From contig CAYRFQ010000018.1 in NCBI GenBank assembly GCA_964423615.1, positions 54,364 through 118,363 of the forward strand: a stretch of DNA of 64,000 bases. Reading direction: 5' to 3'. The stretch is from CAYRFQ01 sp964423615 (GTDB taxonomy: Bacteria > Planctomycetota > Planctomycetia > Gemmatales > Gemmataceae). Every line of letters begins with the position of its first letter. Positions within the stretch are counted from its first letter, which is position 1. The position numbers and the translations under genes were made by a program. The notes under the pieces were generated by a model. The model ran no database searches. It saw only the letters and a program-made list of their open reading frames with translations, and was not told where the DNA came from. Positions 17,101 through 24,280 of this stretch are shown here, one piece after another.

Positions 17101-19892
17101 TTCTGAGGTCCTGTTGCGACTTGCTTCGGCTTGCTCGTATTCGACTTGGGACGGAGGAAGCCGTACCACACCCCTGTATTTCTGTGGAGCACCAAGAGGT
17201 TGTTGTCGGGAACAAAACGAGCATCTCCAATACCAATGGGGCCTTGGAAGGTGAACAACTCCCTACCAGCCCGAGCGTCGTACACGCTGACGAATCGAGG
17301 TCTACGGCTTCCAGGTTGGTTCGTCTTCTCCTTGATGAAAACGACAGCTCTGCCATCATGCGTATATCTTGCAGCGTGTACCTTTTCACCGGCTTTCGCC
17401 GGGAGCGTCCAGGGAGTAAACCTCTTCGCGTCTCGGATAACATACAAACCAGCTTGCGTGCCAGTTTTGTCAAACCAGACGAATGAATCTCCTTGGGGAG
17501 ACAGAACTCTCTGGACATTTTTCGGCCCAGGCAAGTTCACAAGGCGACCTTCCGTGCCCCGAAGCCGAACAACGCCCCCAGGCACGGCTTCCCAAAGGGA
17601 AAGATTGTCTTTTCCGTGGACACGAATCTCACCTGCCGATCCGAGCCCTGTCGCAAACCATTCGATTTTTGCGTTTCCAGACCGAAACCCGGTGACGCGG
17701 GCCACCTTCCACCCGCTCGGATTTCCATCGAGAGCGGGTGATTGCGCGACAAGATAAAGCAGTTGACTGTCGGGAGAAAAGGCTGCCGACGAAACTTGGC
17801 TCTCGGCAAGAGGGAGCCTGAACATGTTGAGAGTTTTCACGTCGATCACGTACTGGGTTTCAGCCGATCTGCCGCTGGCTAACAGGTACTGAGAATCCGG
17901 AGAAAACAACAACGCTTTGAGACTCTTACCCATTTTGGGATCATTGATTACCTTTTGGGTGATTGAGCTGGTCCGGGTATCTACCACGACGATCGCGCTG
18001 GTCTTCTCGCTCCACCCGGCGAAGAAATGCCCATCGGGACTCGTTGCAATGGTCGTCACTTCCCTCCCTGCAAAGTTGATGTTTTTCACCCCACTCATCG
18101 TGTGGTTCGTCAGAGAAAACGATTTTCCCTCGCTCGGGTGTTTGTGAAAGACCCAGGAATTGGACTCCGGACAGATAGCTGACGTGTCGTAAACCCGAAA
18201 CTTCGTTCCGCCGCAGACGAACAAGCGTTGGTCATCGCTTGAAAATGCCAAGTCGCTCGGCGGTCGGCCGAAGTCGTCGAGTTGCTTGAGTAAGCGACGT
18301 TGCTCTAAATCGTGAATCTCTATCACTCCGCTGTCGGGGCGAGCTACGGCAACGAAACGACCACGGGCGGAGACGGCCACGCGATGAATGTCGTGCCCGA
18401 CTTCGTATTCCTTCGCCTGGAAACGACTCGCGATGGCTTCCCCCTTGGCTCCTTGAGAGACGTCCATGGGAAAGAGCAAGACCTGACTGGGACCAGCGAA
18501 AGCCCCCCACTTTCCGTCGAGGGACAAGTCGGCGTCGGCCATCGAGCCATACTTCTTCGACCGGGCTACCACCGTTACTCCGCTGCCATATCCCCACAAC
18601 ACAACTTGGCCTTGATTGTCCGCCGACAGAGCGTAGCGGCTGGAACGAGAGAAGAGGGTGGCGACCATGGTACCGAGCGAATCGTCCACTTTCTGCCAGT
18701 TGACGTCGAGGGACGGATTTGCCAATCCGATCGGGTTAACGAGAAACCGAGACTCTCCTGCAGCCAATACGAATTTTCCGTCCGGGGAAAACTGGAGGCA
18801 GTGGAGACGTTTTGGAACCGAAAAAATGCCCACGGAGCGGCAGCTTGGGGGACTGAAGATGTTGACCGTCCCCCCTTCCGACGTGCTCGTCGCGATGAAC
18901 TTCCCATCTGCTGAAAAGGCCACCAGACACTTTTCTCCACCAGGTCTGCGTGGCTCCATCTTTTGAGAGAGACGATGGTTCTGTGTGTCGTAAACGGAGA
19001 TGCTTTTTCCACCCATCACGACGAACTTCCCGTGCCTCGAGAGAGCTAAAGAACTGACGGAACTGGGTAGAGTCCCGCTGCCGACTTTGATGCTTTGGGA
19101 TACCGAGGGCACAGGAACAACGAAGGTTAGCTCACCTTTCGGATTAGCCCTGCGTTGCTCAAAAGGAGGCGGAGTCGGTTTTTGCTTTTCGTCAACGTTC
19201 GGTGGAATCTTCTTGTCGTCGTTCGGTGGAATCTTCTTGTCATCGTTCACCGGGCTCTTCTTGTCATCGTTCGGCGGGCTCTTCTTGTCGTCGTTCGGCG
19301 GGAGCTTCTTGCCTTTCTCTTTCGTAAGAACCTTGTTGCCACCAGAGGTCTTGTCTTTTTCCACGATTGAGGGACGGTCAGGTGTTTTGTCCAAAATCAA
19401 CACGATGAACAAGCTAACCCCTGCCCCAACCAAGCCCAGCAGAGCGACCATCAAGCCAATCAGCAAAGAGATTTTGCTTCCTGATCTTGCCTTTTTTACT
19501 TTCCGGTCGCTCCGACGAGCAATGACCTTACCCCCATGTGAATTAGCGAGGTCTCCAAAGGGTTGGGAGGGTGGTTGTGCGGGAGCAAGCCGCTGGTCGC
19601 TGGGTTGTCCAGGCTGGAGCCCCATCTGTTGAGCCAGCCTCTGGTCGTAGACCTTCCGTTTGGCAGGATTAAGAAGGGTTTCTCTTGCGAGGGCGACGTG
19701 GTTGAGTAACTTGGTACACAGTTCGGAGTGAGGGCCGTTTTGGTAGGTTCGCAGGTGAGCCGTCTGTCGAATGGCGGCTTCGTTGACGACCTCGAGGTCG
19801 TCTTCTTCGGGGTCGATTCCGAGAAGTCGATAGAACGTTACAGGGCGATCTTTCTTGGGGATGCCAAGCCACTTGTGGTAAGGATCAAACAT
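14157..19892 (-). CDS. Giant membrane WD40 protein with J-domain-like N-terminus
   Basis: 1911 residues. The first 90 resemble the planctomycete J-domain-like module (FDPYHKWLGIPKKDRP, VTFYRLLGI, NPAKRKVYDQRLAQQ). One membrane helix lies at about residues 135-160 (LLIGLMVALLGLVGAGVSLF). A repetitive charged linker of PPNDDKKS units spans about 200-245. The remaining 1650 residues are beta-propeller WD40-like repeats with recurring FSPD, SPDG, WD and VYD motifs. The layout predicts a cytoplasmic J-like region, one membrane pass and large extracytoplasmic propellers. No enzymatic motif was seen. It is probably a scaffold, by analogy with other planctomycete WD40 giants. Confidence 0.85.
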   Translation of the reverse strand: MFDPYHKWLGIPKKDRPVTFYRLLGIDPEEDDLEVVNEAAIRQTAHLRTYQNGPHSELCTKLLNHVALARETLLNPAKRKVYDQRLAQQMGLQPGQPSDQRLAPAQPPSQPFGDLANSHGGKVIARRSDRKVKKARSGSKISLLIGLMVALLGLVGAGVSLFIVLILDKTPDRPSIVEKDKTSGGNKVLTKEKGKKLPPNDDKKSPPNDDKKSPVNDDKKIPPNDDKKIPPNVDEKQKPTPPPFEQRRANPKGELTFVVPVPSVSQSIKVGSGTLPSSVSSLALSRHGKFVVMGGKSISVYDTQNHRLSQKMEPRRPGGEKCLVAFSADGKFIATSTSEGGTVNIFSPPSCRSVGIFSVPKRLHCLQFSPDGKFVLAAGESRFLVNPIGLANPSLDVNWQKVDDSLGTMVATLFSRSSRYALSADNQGQVVLWGYGSGVTVVARSKKYGSMADADLSLDGKWGAFAGPSQVLLFPMDVSQGAKGEAIASRFQAKEYEVGHDIHRVAVSARGRFVAVARPDSGVIEIHDLEQRRLLKQLDDFGRPPSDLAFSSDDQRLFVCGGTKFRVYDTSAICPESNSWVFHKHPSEGKSFSLTNHTMSGVKNINFAGREVTTIATSPDGHFFAGWSEKTSAIVVVDTRTSSITQKVINDPKMGKSLKALLFSPDSQYLLASGRSAETQYVIDVKTLNMFRLPLAESQVSSAAFSPDSQLLYLVAQSPALDGNPSGWKVARVTGFRSGNAKIEWFATGLGSAGEIRVHGKDNLSLWEAVPGGVVRLRGTEGRLVNLPGPKNVQRVLSPQGDSFVWFDKTGTQAGLYVIRDAKRFTPWTLPAKAGEKVHAARYTHDGRAVVFIKEKTNQPGSRRPRFVSVYDARAGRELFTFQGPIGIGDARFVPDNNLLVLHRNTGVWYGFLRPKSNTSKPKQVATGPQKGVSDKNKTNQSPVNKPKRLTLGTLRPLRVSPSGRHVAAWDNANKQVKIIDLETKSDQTWTLEGYEKTNVPEVKFSPGSDRLFVYSGLADSAYVLSLNKKTKPIPIDLPYVHDGCFVGDKSFYLLHGTRPRRRWFVRKYEFGPDGLSERTELLSTDGGFPQFLRVTSDTEFSVGGLEHTHWVKNKIRRLFATRFSRETTDISPDGSLAVVGYRDNPDVLVMYTLSESGMVRKWQKSIEESLRQSRFTPEGKYVVSMAHKFRQTNPNAGTIEHRVIRIFRVADGTEVFQKKVNWSDRLDFREDTKTLYRLTSNSVERETIKLAKVESFDPAGQGPGYASDKSEKLSLAKRPTLTSAISPSGQCYACWDASEKKVILLNPQSGETRGVTLSQFVGSPPSFCFSQDSRHLLVCGKGSKTQYIVDVSGSVPKARSFPFENLVSGAFTPDGKTVFLLGRKKNSDGWLLAKASNQETLAPYVIFVEQKATSPLGLSVIDAEDFWVWDTNLISHFANGKRTSIDVKTAQFQDGWSVSPDVGAAWGSTEGPVAARYQLKDRELVKNWTFKADEDQLLSVRLSANGKVVICHARKGDRLPKGTEFQWDSIYLLSPRDGNKLFQVKVPQPITTVAFSSANGQLLACTKEGWLRWKLRETEEVSNPNPRAKNSTVATLVAGKTVPLGLFSPNSMTSSPDGRYLAFWARQRASLYVYDRKTKKSRTLKLSAYQQSSAKLTFSPDSTCLLVHDDQPLVLYVVHLHGKTPVGRRWKGIGYCWQGCVGSKGRILDLAVSSKRTDEDWRVVRVKRGIKGKHTMNTLFSGKGNRPQVLRSTEKGYYAYTHDKLYHSGGPIEGIRLPPVRNWRTVGVSEDGKKFAMGSPTRPRQVVVYALGRPNFSRVHKLDLRGDESTLNHFSGDGKYLLCVSRVIYFNGPQETEHTCLQLFDAETGVELAHGKTERKIEAAVVLPGGQWIVTATAKGYTPWLRKSGK

Positions 19893-20500
19893 CAGAGGCC
19901 AACTCCGTGACGTTGCGAGGGAAAAGGCTCAATTGGTTGGGAAAGTGGCAGGCTCTGGGATGCCCACCGGTGTCCAAGGACCACTGCGTCGCGTAATCTT
20001 GCCAGGCCAGAGAGTCAAAAAATTAACTGGGCTCGAAATGTTCGCGTGACCTGTCTTGCTAGTTTGTCTAGCGGAAGTCAACCAACGCGAACGGAATAAC
20101 TGTCCAATTTTTCTTGAAAAAAATTTGCCGAATTTCTGCCCCACGACCTCTTCCCGGCCACGACCCCTCAAATTTCTAACAAAAACCGGTCGAAAACCTG
20201 CAGAAACCTGCGCTAAAACTGCACCAAACTTGTAGTAAACTTGTAGTAAACCTGCGCCTAAATTGCACCTTTTTGACACCTCTCGATTTCCACATATCCA
20301 TACGCATCAATCACTTATGGAAAACGGCCCTCGAAAAATCACGATTTTGGCTCATTTTCGAGTTCTCCGACCGTCTTTGGGCGCATGTGCCCATAATACA
20401 ATAGGATTGAGCGACGTGCCATTTTCAGAAAAATAGTCGAACTTCCAAAATAATCACTTCGAACGCGAAATCGATTGCTGTTCCGTTTTTTCTGATCGGT
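19893..20500. other. Intergenic region with nested direct repeats
   Basis: No gene supported. At 20205-20269 the segment AACCTGCGC(C)TAAA.TGCACC occurs twice and flanks two direct copies of AAACTTGTAGT. The open frame that crosses it on the minus strand simply translates these repeats. Confidence 0.5.
20205..20269. repeat. Nested direct repeat cluster
   Basis: Two copies of a ~21-base unit (20205-20225 and 20249-20269) bracket a tandem AAACTTGTAGT pair. The origin and role are unknown. The cluster lies upstream of the giant WD40 gene. Confidence 0.55.
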
Positions 20501-21049
20501 GTGACCAGCGAAAGCGCCAGCGAAACCGGAAGCACACCAAACAGTTTTCTGGAGTGCCATCGTCGCGGCGCTTCTCCGGATTTTGGAATTGGGATTTGCC
20601 GAAGCATCGTAGCCACACAAGGCAACGATCAACTCAGCGGTAGCAACGGAAACGATGTGTTGCCAGGCGAAGAAGGTAGCGACAGACTGATCGAGGCCAA
20701 CGGGGAGAACATCTTGATCGATGGAGGTGCCTTTTTGGTCTGTAGGCAGTTCCAGGATGAACTGGAGGAGTGGGTCCGCAACAACACGTTGGTCTTGTTG
20801 ATGAATGCGACCAATCTTCAGGCCGATGGTGCGTTCGACCGGTTGTACAGCGGGTGTGAAAAAGACGCGTATGTGTTCCTGGCCGCGGATACTCGAGATC
20901 GGTTCCGACCAAGGGGAGCTGATAGGGCGTTCTCTGTCTCCTGGAACGCATCGCGAATGAGTGTCGCGTCCGTGGCATTTCGTAGGGTGGGCTCAGCGAG
21001 CTTTCCCTACGAAATCCTGGAAGGTTGCCCTTGCAAGACAAAAGGATGA
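20501..21049 (+). pseudogene. Remnant of an RTX-type calcium-binding protein C-terminus
   Basis: The open frame contains degenerate nonapeptide repeats (QGNDQLSGSNGNDVLPGEEG, then SDRLIEANGENILIDGG) typical of hemolysin-type calcium-binding proteins. A tail with ELEEWVRNN, ADGAFDRLYSG and DAYVFLAADTRDRF follows. In planctomycete RTX-type surface proteins the same order occurs: repeats, then a D-W stretch, then DDG..DTLTG and D.F motifs. Here glycines and aspartates are partly lost, there is no signal or N-terminal region, and the last part reads into a palindrome. I take it as a decayed 3-prime fragment, not a working gene. Confidence 0.5.
20978..21014. repeat. TTTCGTAGGG palindromic element
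   Basis: A perfect 10-bp inverted repeat, TTTCGTAGGG (20978-20987) and CCCTACGAAA (21005-21014), encloses a second small stem GCTC/GAGC. It resembles widespread REP-like palindromes starting GTAGGGTGGG. Confidence 0.55.
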
Positions 21050-21093
21050 ACTGGACCTTCAGCCAACAACATCGTCTTTCCCTTATCCTTGGC

Positions 21094-22239
21094 TTATCCA
21101 GCCGGTGCTTCTTCGGGCGTTTCGGCAACCGCACAAATCTTAATTGCCCTGTAGCATTGTGGACACTTTGTAGAAGTTCCTTTGGCTTGGATACCGCTCA
21201 AATCAAAGTGCGCACGGCATGCCGGACAGACACAGTGATAAACGGTCTTGACGCTAGCCTGTCCGAATAGCTTCTGCAAGAGGCTGGCCGAGGACTGAGT
21301 GGATTGGGTTGCGGTGATGGCCAATGGGGCTGCATCATACCCTTCGAGGGAAACGATGTGAATCAATCCGCCATCTCCGGCCAACGCAATCATCCCTCCC
21401 GAAGGCGACAAACATCCTCCCTGGACCTGAACGTACGTTGGCAATTCATCGAGAATCTGCATACTCGGAACGTCGTGGAGCGTCAGCCTTCCGTTGGCGT
21501 CGAGGATGACGACGGTTTTAGCATCTCGCAGGAAAAAACATCCCGCGATTTGCGCTTGCAAGGGTAACGAGTTCGCTTCCTGTCCGTATTGAAGCTCCCA
21601 CAACTTGACTTCGCAGTTGCGAGTTCCCGAGACGAACCATTGACCGTCGGGGGAGATGTCTCCGGCGGTAATGCGGTCCTCGTGCCCCTGCATCTGGTAG
21701 ACCAGGCTCTTCGTCGGGACGTCCCAGATGTTCGCAAATCCGTCGTACGACCAGGTGATCATACGACGCCCGCTGGGAGTAAACTGGCATCCGGAGACAA
21801 TGTCGGCGTGACTTCCTATGGGCTGACCTTCCAACTTGCCGTTGACCGTCCAGAGACTGACATTGCGATCCCACGAAACGGAGGCCAGGTGCAGGCCGTC
21901 GGGTGAAAAGACAAGCGACGAAATGGGTCGCGTGTGGGCCAGAAACATCGTCTTTTGGGTCCGCGCCTCGGCGTTCCACACCGACAACAAACCGTCCATT
22001 GTGCCAACGTACCACTCATCTCCCTGGGGTGAAACGGCACAAGCCGAAACGGGTTTCTGAGCGACCGTAAAATGATCCAGACAGACGCCTTGTATTGTAT
22101 CCCAGATGCGAAGGGTGCCATCCCACCCACCCGAAATGACAGAACTGTTATCCGGGAGAAACTTACAAGTGAGAACCTCTCCATCGTGTCTCTCGGTTTC
22201 TCCAGCGGTTTGTTCGAAATGTAGACGTGTCACATCCAT
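21094..22239 (-). CDS. WD40 repeat protein with C-terminal zinc ribbon
   Basis: 381 residues. About six WD40 blades run from residue 15 to 300, with clear units such as GGWDGTLRIWDT, SVSWDRNVSLWTVNG, TWSYDGFANIWDV and GTRNCEVKLWEL. Residues about 330-368 hold a four-cysteine zinc ribbon (CVCPAC and CPQC). No membrane helix or signal is seen, so the protein is probably cytoplasmic. The ATG at 22239 follows GAAGGGG. It probably binds partners through the propeller; no target is evident from neighbours. Confidence 0.82.
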   Translation of the reverse strand: MDVTRLHFEQTAGETERHDGEVLTCKFLPDNSSVISGGWDGTLRIWDTIQGVCLDHFTVAQKPVSACAVSPQGDEWYVGTMDGLLSVWNAEARTQKTMFLAHTRPISSLVFSPDGLHLASVSWDRNVSLWTVNGKLEGQPIGSHADIVSGCQFTPSGRRMITWSYDGFANIWDVPTKSLVYQMQGHEDRITAGDISPDGQWFVSGTRNCEVKLWELQYGQEANSLPLQAQIAGCFFLRDAKTVVILDANGRLTLHDVPSMQILDELPTYVQVQGGCLSPSGGMIALAGDGGLIHIVSLEGYDAAPLAITATQSTQSSASLLQKLFGQASVKTVYHCVCPACRAHFDLSGIQAKGTSTKCPQCYRAIKICAVAETPEEAPAG

Positions 22240-22894
22240 CCCCTTCGATGCTGAGCGAAGATTCTATGTCTGTCGGGCCACCTGTCATTCGGGACCTGGA
22301 GTAGCAAGATTGGTTTGTGGGAAGCCCTTGGGATTCCGTGTTGATCTTGGGATGCGAAGCTCGTTGGGATGCGGAGTCAGTTGGGGTGCGAACCTCGCAG
22401 AATGGACATGACGCGATTCAATTCGTCGACCCACGAAAGCCTCATGGGAGAAAAAGTGTTCCCTCCTCCGAGTCTACCGTCACCCTGCAACTCATCCACC
22501 AAGACGCGCTGACGTCCTCGACAGAACGACTAGGAAAAGCATAGGTTACGGTTCTGACGTAATCCAGAAAAAGTAGCAGACTCGGGGTCCCTGTGGTTCC
22601 TGGAAGAGTGGAAATCGTAGCTCCTCGTGGCAAAAGGGCGAAGTCCTCAATGTCTGGTGACTGGTCTGTAAGGATCGAAGTCAACGATACCAACAATCGG
22701 ACATCGAGGACTTCGCCGTTGCCAGGTCGCGAACGCTGGAGGCTCCAATCGAACTAGCCTTCGTGGCTGAAAATAAAGACACCAAACGATCACATCTTGC
22801 CACGCGTTGGCCAAAGAATTCCTGCTTGGTTCGTTCCCACTACTGAATTCTGCCCCCTTGCGCCGTACAATCGACCGCAAAGGAGGGTTTTCTT
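22240..22894. other. Intergenic region with a long imperfect hairpin
   Basis: About 650 bases between divergent genes with no supported protein gene. The only clear structure is the ~97-base hairpin at 22628-22724. The end of the region carries the strong ribosome site AAAGGAGGG for larC at 22880. Confidence 0.55.
22628..22724. repeat. Long imperfect inverted repeat
   Basis: TGGCAAAAGGGCGAAGTCCT (arm starting at 22628) pairs with the reverse complement of 22698-22724, about 24 of 28 positions, with a ~41-base loop. It could be a small mobile relic or a structured RNA. Confidence 0.6.
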
Positions 22895-24109
22895 GTGCGC
22901 GTACTTCATTTTGATTGTTTTAGCGGCATCAGCGGGGACATGACGCTCGCCTCGTTGATCGACGCCGGTGTGAACCCCGAGGCCGTTCGATCCCATCTGG
23001 ATTCGTTGGGTCTGCCGATTCAGCTCCATGTCGAGAACGTTCGAAAAGCAGGCTTCGCTGCCACGCACGTCCGAATCGAAGCCCCCGAAGAACACAAACA
23101 TCGGCACTTGCACCACATCGAAGAACTGTTGCAAGGCGGTAAATTGAACGGACGCCAGGTCGAATTGGCTCTGCGAATCTTCCGCCGACTCGCCGAGGCC
23201 GAAGCCACCGTCCACGGGCTTTCGCTGGAAAAAGTCCACTTCCATGAAGTCGGTGCACTCGATAGCATCGCCGACATCGCCGGGGCGGCCGTGGCGTTGG
23301 ACTTGTTGGGTGTCGAACACGTCACGTGTACTCCTGTACCAACGGGAACGGGAATGGTTCAATGTGCTCACGGCTTGATGCCGATCCCAGCTCCAGGCAC
23401 TGCCGAACTACTCAAGGGCGTGCCGCTACGTCCGTCGTCGATCGAAGCCGAGATGACCACTCCCACCGGTGCAGCCATCTTGACGACCATCGTCGACGAG
23501 TGGACCGAAACCCCCGCCATGAAGATCGAACAAATCGGCTACGGCGCGGGAACCTTCGATTTCCCCGAACAACCCAACGTCCTGCGTGTCTTTGTGGGTG
23601 AGGCTTCGCCGTCCCACGAATTCCAAAACCCCGAAACGGATAGCGTCTGGGTGATCGAAACGAACCTCGACGACGTTTCCGCGGAGGTCGTGGGCTACTG
23701 CTACGATCTGCTCTTCGCCGCCGGAGCCCTCGACGTCTTCGGAACCCCAATCACGATGAAGAAAAATCGGTCGGGCGTGATGTTGACCGTGTTGACTCCG
23801 GAGTCCGCTGTCGGAGCCATCGAAAACATCCTTTTCCGCGAAACATCCACTTTTGGCATTCGACGTCATCAAGCCCAGCGGCATAAGCTCAATCGCGAGT
23901 CGTACGTTGTCCAAACTTCGTGGGGTGAAGTCCAAGGAAAACTCGGATGGCGAGACGGCGAACCGGCCATCTTCACGCCCGAATACGAAGACTGTGCCCG
24001 AGTGGCTCGTGAACACGGCGTGCCACTCCGGGAAGTGTATTTTGAAGTCCAGCAGGCCTACGTTCGCCAGGAAGAACTCATCACCGATGATGCCGAAGAT
24101 GATGGATGA
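22895..24109 (+). CDS. larC: Nickel-pincer cofactor biosynthesis protein LarC
   Basis: LarC is the CTP-dependent cyclometallase that inserts nickel into the pincer cofactor precursor of lactate racemase-type enzymes. The 404-residue single frame covers both halves of the protein, which are split by a programmed frameshift in some bacteria. The N-terminal LHFDCFSGISGDMTLASLID and the downstream HFHEVGALDSIADI...ALDLL block are diagnostic. TPTGAAIL, IGYGAGTFDFPEQPNVLRV and METNLDD-like VIETNLDDVSAE follow. The GTG start at 22895 follows a strong AAAGGAGGG. larB, larE and larA are not in the window. Confidence 0.92.
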   Translation: MRVLHFDCFSGISGDMTLASLIDAGVNPEAVRSHLDSLGLPIQLHVENVRKAGFAATHVRIEAPEEHKHRHLHHIEELLQGGKLNGRQVELALRIFRRLAEAEATVHGLSLEKVHFHEVGALDSIADIAGAAVALDLLGVEHVTCTPVPTGTGMVQCAHGLMPIPAPGTAELLKGVPLRPSSIEAEMTTPTGAAILTTIVDEWTETPAMKIEQIGYGAGTFDFPEQPNVLRVFVGEASPSHEFQNPETDSVWVIETNLDDVSAEVVGYCYDLLFAAGALDVFGTPITMKKNRSGVMLTVLTPESAVGAIENILFRETSTFGIRRHQAQRHKLNRESYVVQTSWGEVQGKLGWRDGEPAIFTPEYEDCARVAREHGVPLREVYFEVQQAYVRQEELITDDAEDDG

Positions 24110-24121
24110 TCGTTGACAACG

Positions 24122-24234
24122 TTGCGAAGCTATTTCCTCCAGACCAAAACTCCTCACCCATTGTGTCTCCCGTTTCGCTCGAATAGCTCCCTCTCAGCTT
24201 AGCAGGGATACACAGTGGGTAAGAGGCTTCGCAA
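24122..24234 (+). promoter_or_regulatory. Large stem-loop between larC and alaS
   Basis: TTGCGAAGC (24122-24130) pairs perfectly with GCTTCGCAA (24226-24234). Inside, 24152-24171 pairs with 24205-24226 over about 18 of 22 positions. It lies 46 bases before the alaS start and could be a leader structure or a small inserted palindromic element. Confidence 0.5.
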
Positions 24235-24280
24235 TGATTTCCACTACTCCAATTAACTAACCCACAGAGGTCCAACCTAC

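Noticed and set aside
19929..20279. 116-residue minus-strand protein
   Set aside because: Its central peptide is just the translation of the nested direct repeats, and no ribosome site is present.
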